Below, piece after piece: positions 35,301-47,500 of a DNA stretch of 64,000 nucleotides. The DNA is taken from assembly GCA_963942565.1 (NCBI GenBank), contig OZ012700.1, positions 19,655,500-19,719,499 on the forward strand, written 5' to 3'. A program made the translations under genes and the position numbers. Source of the stretch: Maea johnstoni (lineage: Eukaryota > Annelida > Polychaeta > Spionida > Magelonidae). The first letter of the stretch is position 1, and each line of letters starts with the position of its first letter. The notes beneath the pieces were generated by a model, which saw nothing but the letters and a program-made list of their open reading frames with translations, was not told the origin of the DNA and made no database searches.

Positions 35301-37395
35301 ATAATCAAAGGAAAGACGTTTTAAGGCATTTGATACAATTCCCCCATTGCATTCTTAACATATTTTTCAAAGAATGCTCTGGTAGAAAGATTTCACTAAA
35401 AATGCATATTTGTGAATGGTTACAGCCCTAGTTTTAATGACTCTGTTATTAATCATTTAAACAATTTTCAAATATTTTCTTTCAGAATCAATTTTACAAG
35501 GCCTGAACTGACAATGGTTACAATGAATATGAAAGTGAAAGGTAAGGAATATAGATACTTATTAGATATCAATTATTGTTATTTGTAGTAACCCTTATCT
35601 GGAGCATATGCATGGTGACTGACATTTTAAAAATATCTTTATTACAAAGTAATATTTTTGAAAATTCTTTACCAAATGTTGTCGTACCTCGAGAATCATT
35701 GACCCAATGTCTTACACACCAAGGAGATAAGTCCCTTAAAAGGGCAGCAACTGAAAAGGGTAATGCTCTTGAGAATACAGCATGTAGGCTTTGTCCCAAT
35801 GAAGACAAAGTACCATAAATCATGTTACAGTAATTATACAGATCATGCATAGAAGAGAGAGTCATTTAACAGGGAGAAGCAGGGACCTCGCCAGGACCCA
35901 TCCAGGACCCATCCAGCCTGTCTTTTGGACAGTCGGTTTCCTGAGAAACTCCTTTTCAGACAGGCAAAAATGTCTATGAAGAACTTTTAATTATGACTTA
36001 TTATTTCCTTTTCAGACCCAGAAAGAAAGAAGGCCAATGCAAGCCCTCAAATAACCAAACCAACCACACCGATAGAGATTAAAGAGAAAGGTAAAGGCTT
36101 TTAGTTCATTCATTTATTCTTAAGCATTGTAAGCATACCAATTTAGTAATTTAATATAATGAGGTATCTCAAATTATTTTTTATTTTATATCTACCAGGG
36201 TCTGACAATAACCAGAAAACTCTACAAGCCTGGTAGGGCTAGTGGCATATGGAATATACTAGCCCTACTCCAACCTGTACTGGCCCTTCCTGAAAATCCA
36301 AATAATCATTAAAACTTGACCCCTTTTATTATGTAAATATGCAAGAAAATATGCTATTAATCTAAATCTTCCTAAAGGCACCAACCAAAATTTCAACATG
36401 TCAAATAATCAATCTTATCATGACTGGTAAATTTGTACTAGTCTGGTAGGGCTACAAGGGTTAGTAATTTACTAGCCCTACCGGCCCCTTTTCACATTTT
36501 TACTAGTCCAGACTAGTAGGGCTACCTTGTACATCGGACACTGTCTACTTTATAGTATTAAAACCAATGTGCGTAACAGCAGCCTGATCATGTACTTTTC
36601 CAATAGCGTCAGTATATATTAGGTCTTAATCAATATTTTCATTGATGTTGACAATTTTGTTTTCATGTTTAATTTATTATATTTTTTGAAATTTATAATT
36701 AGCAGCCTTTACTTTTCCTCACTGCCAGTGACCTTTTGCAATGATGATTTTCGGAAAAGTTATAAAAAGAGGCCTGCCCTAACATCCGATTGGTCTAAGT
36801 CCTTGCCACTGACTGATCCCAGTCTATACCGCCGTCTGGATTTGAATCCTAGCCAGGGTATGTGAGATTGTTGCCAGTGACTTGGGGGTTTAGCCGTGCT
36901 TTTTGCTGGGTACTCCAGTTTCCTCCACCACTTACCACGAGAGCCACAATAGGGCAGAAAAGGGTTGTGATAAACAAAATTCCCAAGTTCAAAATAATTG
37001 AATTTGGTGTGATAGTTAAAGTCGCTTCCAGGATATTTCTAAGTATTATCCCTTCAAATGCTGAGGCTTCTTTCGTCCAAAGCACAAGAAAGCAAAGAAT
37101 TTTGAAAACCATTCAAACCCTGTCATGTTGGTATTCATTGGATAGCTCTCGCTGAGTATTCTGAGATGAGTACCCATGTGTCAGGGTTTCAGTCATTTAT
37201 TTTAGGTTTTTTGCACCATTTTTTATTGGCAAAACTAGCCACCAGCGGCATCATGAGGGTTATTGATTAATAGTGTGTGTTTTTTTTACTTCAGAGCCTT
37301 TACCAGTAGTAGGGAAGAAGAGGCGCTCCTCATCGGAAATGGATCCCTTGATGCCCTACATTCCTCCAGCGAAACGCATCAGGGACAGAAAGAAG
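32396..37395 (+). CDS. ZMYND8: ZMYND8 exons 1-4 (disordered basic N-terminus)
   Basis: Residues 1-143 are low in hydrophobics and rich in K/R, S and [22 protein letters not shown] in exon 1, [19 protein letters not shown] in exon 3, and [14 protein letters not shown] then [11 protein letters not shown] in exon 4. The basic clusters ([23 protein letters not shown]) are likely nuclear localisation signals. Exons 1 to 3 are short and less conserved, so they rest on splice sites and phase. Exon 4 is supported by its position directly before the PHD exon. Confidence 0.8.
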
Positions 37396-38496
37396 GTACC
37401 TGGCACATTATGTCTTACCATAACATAAATTTCTATTGTTTGAAACCTATTCATACCTGAAGCACCAAGACAGGGTCTTCTCCAGAAGGGCAATTGGTTG
37501 TCGTTTGAACACCCCAACCCTCAGCATTCACACATCATATATTGTAAGGAATCTCTAAAAATGTCAATTTCAACCGAGTTCTTTTATTTTTTTGCCCTTA
37601 ATGTAATTGCTATGAGGTTGCTAAAGGCTATGATGTCTTTCCTTATTATGCATGTATATGATTGACTTTTCTGAATATTTTGTGATTTCTCTCTACCCAG
37701 TTTCAAAAGATCATATTTTGGAAATTGATTTTGCTACATATGTTAGGACAGACATGATTGGTTCTGTAGTTTTTCTACAAAAATCGGTAAGATTGTTTGT
37801 GCTGTTTATCTTTAGGATCGTAACGATTGGTTCTGTTGGCTGTGCCACAAGGAGGGTGACTTTATCTGCTGTGAGCTGTGTCCGCGGGTGTTCCATCTCA
37901 AGTGCCTGGCCATTGACGAGGCTCCCCCTGGTGACTGGGTCTGCCCTGAGTGTCAGGTACGTCAAAATAGAGTATTATGGGCGGCCCAAAAAAGTTGTTG
38001 AATCATTACCAAAACTATAAAAGGGTCAGATGGTGGGCTGGTTACTTTATGTTAAATTTTTTTGTAAATACCTGGTGCTGAGAGTCAAGTACGATAAAAT
38101 ATTCTAGCCCCCCCCCCCCCCCCCCCATACTACTACTACTACTAGTCTACTACTACTAATACGCCTGTGCTCGAGTCCCAGGACATCGAGTGATCGGTAA
38201 ATCCTCAAGATCGCCGCCATTGAAAACTCCACTGCGATAGACACTGTCGTGCGCAGTAATGCTTGGAAAAGTGTGGAGAGGGCCACGCTATGTATTTTAC
38301 ATGGGGCTGGTCCGGCCCTCACCACACTTTTCTAAGTATTACTGCGCGCGAAAGAATCAAAATCGAGAAAATCGACATCAAGAAAAATTAGTCAATTAAT
38401 CGAATCACGAAAAATTGGCTGATGAGAACAACCCTAAGTGTACTACTACTACTTCTACTACTAAAGATATTATCATCATCATTATTATTATTATTC

Positions 38497-38542
<46 letters not shown>

Positions 38543-41500
38543 GGAAAATATCTGTTCCTACGTCATTTGACTACTACTACTACTACTACTACTATTACTA
38601 CTACTACTACCACCACCACTATTGTGGCTGCTGCTATCGCTACATTAATTTGTTTCATGTGTTTGTCTGTTGCAGAAGGTAATGAGATCGGAGTGTATAG
38701 ATTCCCGGTCGAAGGCCATGAGTATGCTGAGCCTGGAACAGCTCTGCATGCTGCTCAAGGCTGCTGTGCAGAGAATGAAGGTTCAAGGGGTGAGCTTATT
38801 TATCTACGTCGTAGATGAAGAGAACATGGATTGGTCGCCACAGACCAATTACCATTGTAAATCCCATGACACATAATTTCGCCTCAATGTGATATCACTA
38901 GGGGACAGAGAATGAAAGTCCCAAGGGTGAGATTCTTTATTCACATCTTAGATGAAGAAAACTTGGATTGGTCGCCACAGACCAATTACCATAGGTTCAT
39001 TGTAAAGTCCTTGACACACTTAATATAGCCTCAGTTTTATGTCACTAGGAGACATAGAATGAAGGTCCAAGGGGTGAAATTGTTTATCCACCTCTCAGAT
39101 GAAGAAAACATGGATTGGTCTCTGTCCTGATGGGTCTGGGTGTCAAGATGACACCCAGACGCCCTGCTGGCTAAGACTATGGTTGGTAGTATACTGATTA
39201 ACATTTCTTGTTCAAATATTATCCAAGCTATGCTTTTTGCTAAACGATTTCTTCAAAATTGTGTGGGCGTTTTTCAGTGCAACGGGTAAGAATGGGTAAA
39301 CTCGCTTTGCTGAGTGTTCTAAAGCATTGTCAATGACTGCTTGCTGTCTCCCAACACCTGGTACAGGGCCTGTAAGAAAGTTGCCAGTGAGTTCTTTCTT
39401 TCTAATCTTTCTCTTTTCTTCCCTCCCTTTCATCTTTCATTTTCTACTTCTGTTTTCTATTCCCTCTATAGATCTACTTCTTCCACTCAGTACATGAAAT
39501 ATATATTTTTGTTTTTCAGACGGAGCTATTTCAGGAACCAGTCAATACCATACTCTTACCTAACTATCGAGATTACATCTTCCACCCAATGGATCTTAGT
39601 ACCATAGAAAAGGTAAGATACTTGAAGTGAAATTACCTCAAGTTTCCTAATTCTGTCCCCTCTCATTAGGAAAGTTGATTTTGCTTGTATCATGGCTTTG
39701 AGGCATGCAATTCAATAAGCACTTATTACAGCTATCATTGCTGAAATTCATTGGTGAATTTGATTTGTCATGACTTAGTCCTACTGAATTGCTGGATGTT
39801 ACCTACCTAGCTAAGTCCCAGACGTCCAAAACTGCCTGTCCAAAAAAGCAGTTTTCATGAAATTGCCTGTTCCGATCCTGGGTGTCCAATATTGGCAATT
39901 ATAAAAAAGCTTTGGGTGTCAATTTTTTTCGGGGGTGACCCTGATATATTCAGATATCTACCTTAAAACTTGTATTTACTTGTATTTACTTACCATAGGA
40001 ATCATGTATAGGTGAAAATGATCATTTATTTGTTTGAGAGTTAACCTTTTTAGAAATTCCGCACAAAAATTCTTGGGTGTCTTGAGGGGTGATCTTTAGA
40101 GTTTGGGTGTCCAAATGACGCCCAGACTGGATAAGCCCCTGTCCTGATGTCATAGTACGAAAAAGATTCCGCAATTGATGCTACTCTTGTATGTTTTCAG
40201 AACATTAAGAAGAAGCTGTATGGCTGCACGGAGGCCCTCATGGCTGATGCCAAGTGGATCCTGCACAATTGTATTATCTTCAATGGACGTAAGTTTCTCG
40301 TTCCTTCACCCTCTTCTAGGGATAGGTACCAGTACTTGATATTGTACCAAATACCCCTATCAACTGGGGAAAGAGTACTGTAGATTCAAAAAAGATTGTG
40401 TAGAGTAAATTTTGCAAATTTACAGAAAATCCATTTTTGCGTTTTTAACTTTGCGAATTGGCCGCAACATGGAGTGCCAGCTATACACTTAAAGTGGCAG
40501 CACTAATCATTGCAAATTTCAATTTTTTCATCCAAGGCTAAACGCCAAAAAATGCATAAATTCAACTAACACAATCTTTAACAAATTTACAGTATTGTAT
40601 CAAAAAGTTCAGTACTGTACAGGGGTCCAGTTAGACACTAGCCCGATAGCCCGAGGCTACAGAAAATTGTTTCGGACTATAAGAATATTGGCCTTTGTAG
40701 CCCGGCTGGCTATAAGAAAAGATTGACATTTTTAGGTCATACTCAGAGGAATTACAATACTATAAGCAGTGTGTGTGTGTGTGTAATTTAGGATAACCGA
40801 GGCAGCTCGTTTTTGTTTTTGTTTTTTAACCGGACTAAATTTCTATCGGGCTATGAAGTTTTGGGAACCTATAGCCCGGTGGTCTTCCTCATTTTCTTGC
40901 CGTAGCCTGACCCCTGCTGTATCTTTTATGATTTAAATGGCAAATATGTGAATATTTATAATATTTCCTTTCTACAAATTAATTTATTATGGGCTTTTAA
41001 GAGGACTAGAACATCTATGAATTTATACCCATGCAATGCATGTATTATGCTGGTGGATCTTCAGTGAATTTCTAGTGTAAACCTATAATGTCAGAAACAC
41101 CACGTTTGTTATTCTTTCATCCCTCTTATAAGACCCCTATATTCATTATTGCTTTTGTTTATTTCAGCACACCACAAGCTAACATCGACTGCTAAAATGA
41201 TATTACGAATATGCAAACACGAGGTAAGACAAGGCCCAACAATAAGACTTTTAACCTATCAATGCTAAAGAGTCATGCCTGATATTGTCGTCCAGATGTG
41301 GTGACACACTCAAAGAACACATCTCCTAGTTTCGGCCTAAAAAAATAAATTGTTTGTTTCCTGTAACGGTCCAAAAAAAAAGGGTATTGGTAGGTCGGTA
41401 AAAAAAAATGTTTGCATTATTTTTTTGGTCAAAAATGTGTGTTTTACGCATGTTTTACGTTGATTGGGAGTTGGATGGGTGATAAAAACTTTAGGGTAGG

Positions 41501-44500
41501 GATTTCTTTGAATAAAAACTTGTTAGGGTAGGGTTACAGGAAACAAACAACTTTTTTTTTAGGCCTTAGCACTCCTGTCCCCTTTCTAACAATGGTTATC
41601 CAATTCCTGAGGTCTTGGTGTCTCAACTATAAATTTTCTTTAACTTAGCTGCTTGAGCTGATCTGAATAGGACCACAGTTTCTAATTTGCAATGTTTTAC
41701 CTCAAATGAAATTTTCTTGATCAATAAAGGGTACATTTGATTTGTAAATACAATGCACGTCTGTTATATATACTAGGCTAGGGCAACTTGATGGAAAATT
41801 TGAAGTGCCTGCAAGATAGTACCTTACAGCACACGACTTTGGGGGAAATTTTACCCAAGGAAGTAGGTCAACAATGGATATGCTATCTCTAACTTGATGG
41901 CCTAATTTCTTCATGCTTCTTTGGTATTTTCCGTGTGTGCTGATAACCCCTATTTTTGTTGTTTTCAGATGAATGAGATTGAGATTTGTCCCGACTGCTA
42001 CCTGAGTTCCTGTATACAGCGGAATGAAAGGTTTTTCTGCGAACCATGTGTAAGTCATAGGGTTGGGAATCGGTGCAGGCCTCAACGCTAACTCAAAATG
42101 ATACTGGCCCTGTAGGACCAGTAACACCTATCATCTACTGGTCCAGCAGAATTTTACTGGTCCTACATTTTTTCTTTAACATAGCAAGAAAGAATATTGT
42201 ATAAGATTCACCACAACATTTATCTTTATATATTTTATCTTCATTTATTTGAAAAACAATGGGGGACATTCTCAGGGGGAAACCTTTTAACAAGAATGTC
42301 TCCAAATGTTTACTAGCCCTGTAGGACCAGTTGAGGTCTTTTTTACTGGCCCGAAGATGTTTTGGGGAATTTTTACTGGCCTGGGGCCATAGGTTTACCC
42401 ATAGCGTCAAACCCTGCGGTGGCAATTTCATGATCAATCATTTGCAGCCAACCGATCGATTATTGATCATAATTGGTTCTTCACACTTTTTCAGTAATTA
42501 GGTACTAGAGGTCTGTAGCGTAAAACCAAATCATAGTATATGACAATTGCTTGCTATTAGCACCCACTTCAACTACGTTTGAATTGTTTTTGGAGCTTAG
42601 TTTCATAGCAAGAAAGCTGACAACTTGCCGGTCATTTAGTTATATTTTTTGTCTCTAGGTGTCACCTTTTCCGATTATTATCGATTGCCAATTTCGTAAT
42701 CGATAAATCTGTAGAAAAAGAGGCAACCGATCGGTTATTGATTATAATCAATAATCGGCCCAACACTAGTAAGTCACATATATTGAAAAACATTTGAAGA
42801 GGGATTGTTAAACCTGACAGGAACAACGATTTTCAGTCAAATATTTCTCAAAATTTTGCTTTGTTTGCAAGATATTTTCATATAAGTCAGACCATGTGTA
42901 CGCTTGATCTTTTGCTGCTGGTGGCTAATTTGACCATTACAAAATTAAGCAAAAAACCTGAAAAAATGACTGAAGTATAGGCACATTGGTACTCATCTAA
43001 GAGTACTCCAATGAATACCAAGATGATATGGGCTAAAGTAGCCTTAGCATTTGAAGGGTTAAGATGGAATAGAATTCTCAGAGATGGTTCTTTCATTTGT
43101 AAAAAAATGTCTTAAAGAACTGTTCTCTTTCTTCTATCTTACTGGAAATACAGGGGCAGCGCTCAACAAATAGCATAGTCCCATCTCCTGGGGGATCTAA
43201 ATTCCAAAAACAGCCCTGTCAGGCTACCTAAAGTTGGATTCAGGTAGTCCCGTTGGACTACCTGAATCCTGGGGAAGTTCCCCACTAAAACACTACAAAA
43301 TGGTAGCGAAAAAAGTGGCGGGACTACCTAAAATGGTGGCGGGACTACCTGATTTTGGGTTCAGGTAGCCCCACCAGCCTACCAGGTCCTTCTGGGGACT
43401 GTCGTGCCCTGAGGGGGGATGCAGTTTTAGTCACTGAACCCTGATAGCCAACTTGAACTTGAAATATTCTTAAATGTATATGTTAAAAGAATCTTATCCA
43501 TAATACATTTTATCCTCCATGTTTTGATGTATTTCTCTTTGCAGAGGACACCTCATTTATTAGTCTGGGCCAAGTTGAAAGGCTACCCTTTTTGGCCAGC
43601 CAAGGTATGTTATATAATTAGCACATTTATGCTGAGAAGTATGTGAAAAATATTAATAATTCTTAATAGTCAAACTTACTAATCAACTACAGGTGAACTC
43701 GGATATGACGGACCACTGTACGACGGATCTTTGCATATGACGGACAATATGCTTAGTCCCAGTCCGATGCATACCAAGTAGTCGTCATATGTATATGACA
43801 GATTTTGCATATGACGGACCAATTTTCCTGGTCCAATAGAGTCCGTCATATCCAAGTTCACCTGTATTATGGATGTTGAAATATTGAATCATAAGATTTA
43901 AGTATGTTTTGTAAGTTTTTTTAGTTTTTAGCCTATTAAAACCTAAACGGGCAATATCGTGTTGTTTTGGTACATTCTGTACCATTCTCCTTGTTAAGAT
44001 ATTTTTAAACTTAATTTTGGTATGTTTCTAATGTTTCAGGACCAACAGTAAAATTTAAAATCATGTACAGTGAAACCTCTCATTCTGAACATCCCGGAGA
44101 TGTCAACATTTCCTAAAATGAACACAATTTCCTGGTCCCATTTGTATCTTTTACATTATGAAAATACCACTGAGATGTGAACAACTCATATTGTGAACTC
44201 TTTTGCCCTGGTCTCAAGGTGTTCCCATCTCTGAGCTTTCGCTGTATATAAATCTGTGATTTTTAGAGTGCTTTTAGACCCTTTATTATTGACACCAATA
44301 TCCCCAGCCAAAGTTTCCACATTTTTATGTGTTTGCATAAAGACATAATCATATGGTATATAAAAGTGGAATGAAAGGTAATAGGGTTGTTATAGTTCAT
44401 GTGCCAATGTTAATATAACAAATCATTTTCAAGAGTAGAAATTAGATTCTCGCCTAAGGTATTTTTGAGAAACCTACTGTTGGAATAAGGTGTCGTAAAA

Positions 44501-47500
44501 TACTATTAGTATTGCTTCCAAAAAATGCATCAATTAAACTGACATGATATTAACACTATTATTACAGTAATTGTCAGAAACTGATTGCAATACACATACT
44601 CTATTTCTTGTACATTTCAGGTGTTGAGGGAGGTTGATGGACAGCTTGATGTGAGGTTTTTTGGAGCCCATGACAGGTAAATGCAAGATTAGTGATAAGA
44701 TGAATAATTGTGTATCATGAATGTAGTCATGGTCTGTTTTAGAAAAAAGGATCTTATAGTTAGAATGGCTCCTAAGTATACTAAGTACTTATCTGAAAGT
44801 AGCTACAAATTCATCTGAAGGTAGGTGCTAATGACAAGGAAGAACCATAAGGCTTCAGATAAGCTATTAATAGACTGAAATGGCCGCTGCCAGTAGCCAC
44901 GTTTCTTATGTGTTAAGATGTGTTTAAACAGCAATATACTTCCTGTATGAAAGGTTGGCAGTGGTGGGAACTTGGGTTTAAGCAGAGAATACTCTAAGAA
45001 GCTATTTGGGCCTATATTTTATTCATGGTGTCATTGTCCTTTAAGAGCTCTTGTCTCAAATGTATCTTTAGAGTTTTGGGGTGCTATATGCATGCTATTC
45101 AAGTATTTCTCCACTGTAGGGCTTGGTTGACAACGGTGCAGGCCTACCTTATCTCCAAGGAGACGCCGGCGGTGATCAAAACAAAGAAGGCTGGGCTGGA
45201 TAATGCAATGGAGGAACTAGACATACATGTGGACCTACTCAGGTAAATCTTTATCTTAACCCATTCATACTTAAGGTTACATTCGGAAATTGTCGTCTGG
45301 AGCGATGATACTTTTGACAATAACTTTTGAATTGGGAATTATTTTACAAAATATTTGAAGGAGAGTTGTTGGTAATGTTCTGATCATGATTTCTCCTTCA
45401 AATATTTTGCCAATTGTGCTAAAACCTGATAGATTTCTTCAACATTGTCTGGCTGGTTTTGGCCTCTCTGAGCATTAATGGGTTAACCCTCTGATGCTAA
45501 GGTTACTTTCGTCCAATACACAAAAATGCAAATAACTATGAAATTCATCTCAACCAGTCAAGTTGGTATTCATTGGATAGCTCTCACTGAGTACTATCAG
45601 ATGAGAACCCATGTGTCAGGGTTACAGTCATTTCCAGCTTTTTTTCATCATTTAACAGGAAATAATAGCTAGGAAATAATCAACTAGATGGGCCTCTTGT
45701 TTGCACTCATGCTCGGAGTTAATAAAACACTAAACCTTTTGCAACTGGAGTGCACACATATAGTGCAAGGACGATTGATCAATAGACTGTGAGACCGGAA
45801 TCATCACAATCATCTATTTACTTATACTAGGCATTTTATTGTAAGCACTCAATGATTTATCACTAAATGCTTTTGACTAATGTTTCTTTTCATAGTGATT
45901 TTCTTCACATGTTGACAAATATTCATCTTTTGATTACTGCAACAATAATCTCTTTTCAGACAGAAATATGGTCGCTTCAACTATGCGCCAAACAGCCGAA
46001 TAATTGCCACCAAGGAACATATCGCCAGATTCCCCCAACTTCCTGCAGGAGCTTCTGCGGCAAAAAGTACTTACAAGGTCAAATCCTCGAGTCCTGCGAA
46101 GATAAAACTCACAAATACGAATCCGGACGTTAAAACGGAGCCTCCCGACTCGCCCCCTAGTGAGGAGGTCAGCACCATCTCTTCTTGGGATGAACTTGAC
46201 GAGAAATTGAAATCGACGTCGAAAATCAAGATTGAGTCTCCTCCGCGGGCGCCTCTACGCAAGCCGTCATATCCTAGCCCGACGAAACCGGAGAAATTCG
46301 TGAAAACTACGCAGTCGGCCGCCTTGAAAACGGCCTCGGCTGTGAAGAATCGGTACGGAGCTTCCTTTGCCTCCGCGAGAAAGAGTGCCGGGAAGAGCCC
46401 GGTACACACTCCGCTTCGAGGCGACGATTTTAAACCGATACTTCAGCAGCTGCTGGACGATCAGAGCCAAAAGAAAAAGGGTCCGGCGGGAGTTTTCATG
46501 GTGAGCGATGATACGCTCGATAAGGAGGCCCTCAAGCTGGAACTGAGCCAACTGGATCCGGCGGAGATCCCGAAACCGCGACCGGTCGATGCGGAAATTC
46601 TCAAGAAGATCGAGAGTACCATACTGGAGATGAATAAGGAGGAAGAGGAGGACACTGAAAAATCACCTCCACTTCCTGTTTTGCAATCGGAATTAGAGGT
46701 CAAAAGGTCGGAAGTTGATGACCACGGTGATGACAAGGATGATAAATCTGACGTTAGCGAGAACAAAAAAGAATCTCCTGTTGATAACGTAAGTGAAAGA
46801 ACTGAAACTTCTCATGGTGAGAGTGAACGTGCAGTAGTAGAGAGTTCCACAAGCACCAGTGATGGTGCTGGAGATGGTGCCATCAAAAGTGGTGGTGCGG
46901 AAAGTGGTCCCTCCGGAAGTGATGGTGCTGGTACTAGTGGCAAGGTCAGTGGTGTCCGTGGGAGTACAGAGAGTACCACGGAGGCCGAAAATGAGTCCTC
47001 ATCGTTGTCGGGCGACAGCGAGCGGCTGCCATTGTTGGACAGCTGCCAGACGGCCACCCCTCCCGAGGCGACGGAAAACTCCAACAGCTGCGACGCGCCG
47101 CCACCGCTGTTTCCAATGCAATCCACCACCAAGAGTCAGAGCAGCTTCTTCGACAACCTCCAGAAGACAATACAGTCTTGCAAGGAGAAGCTTGGAATCA
47201 GCGATGACGAGGTACGTTCACGACTCACAAAGCTTGTGACATCAGCTCCCTACTGTATAACTGGTATTTTTTATAGGCATTTAATTTTCGCGCTCCCCAT
47301 GATAGCGCTGAAATAACATCCTTCAAATGAATATCCTGCTTAGTATCTCCTTTGTATCTCTGCTTGAATGTGCAAATTTAAAGTAGCACAAATACCCTCC
47401 AACAGGATTGTAAAGCAAAATTTTTTGCACTCCAAATTAAAGCTGTATACAGTATCAGGGCACCGACAAAAGTACGTGCCCGCTTGCCCTGGCATGTGAA

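Noticed and set aside
37263-37460. 65-codon frame over ZMYND8 exon 4
   Set aside because: It is the +1 frame of the exon. The correct phase gives [11 protein letters not shown] and [11 protein letters not shown].
38422-38818. Tyr- and Thr-rich frames near ZMYND8 exon 6
   Set aside because: They are translation of att/tac microsatellites running into the real exon in the wrong frame.
46071-47170. Several minus-strand open frames over ZMYND8 exon 14
   Set aside because: They are shadows of the GC-rich sense exon; no conserved motif is present in them.
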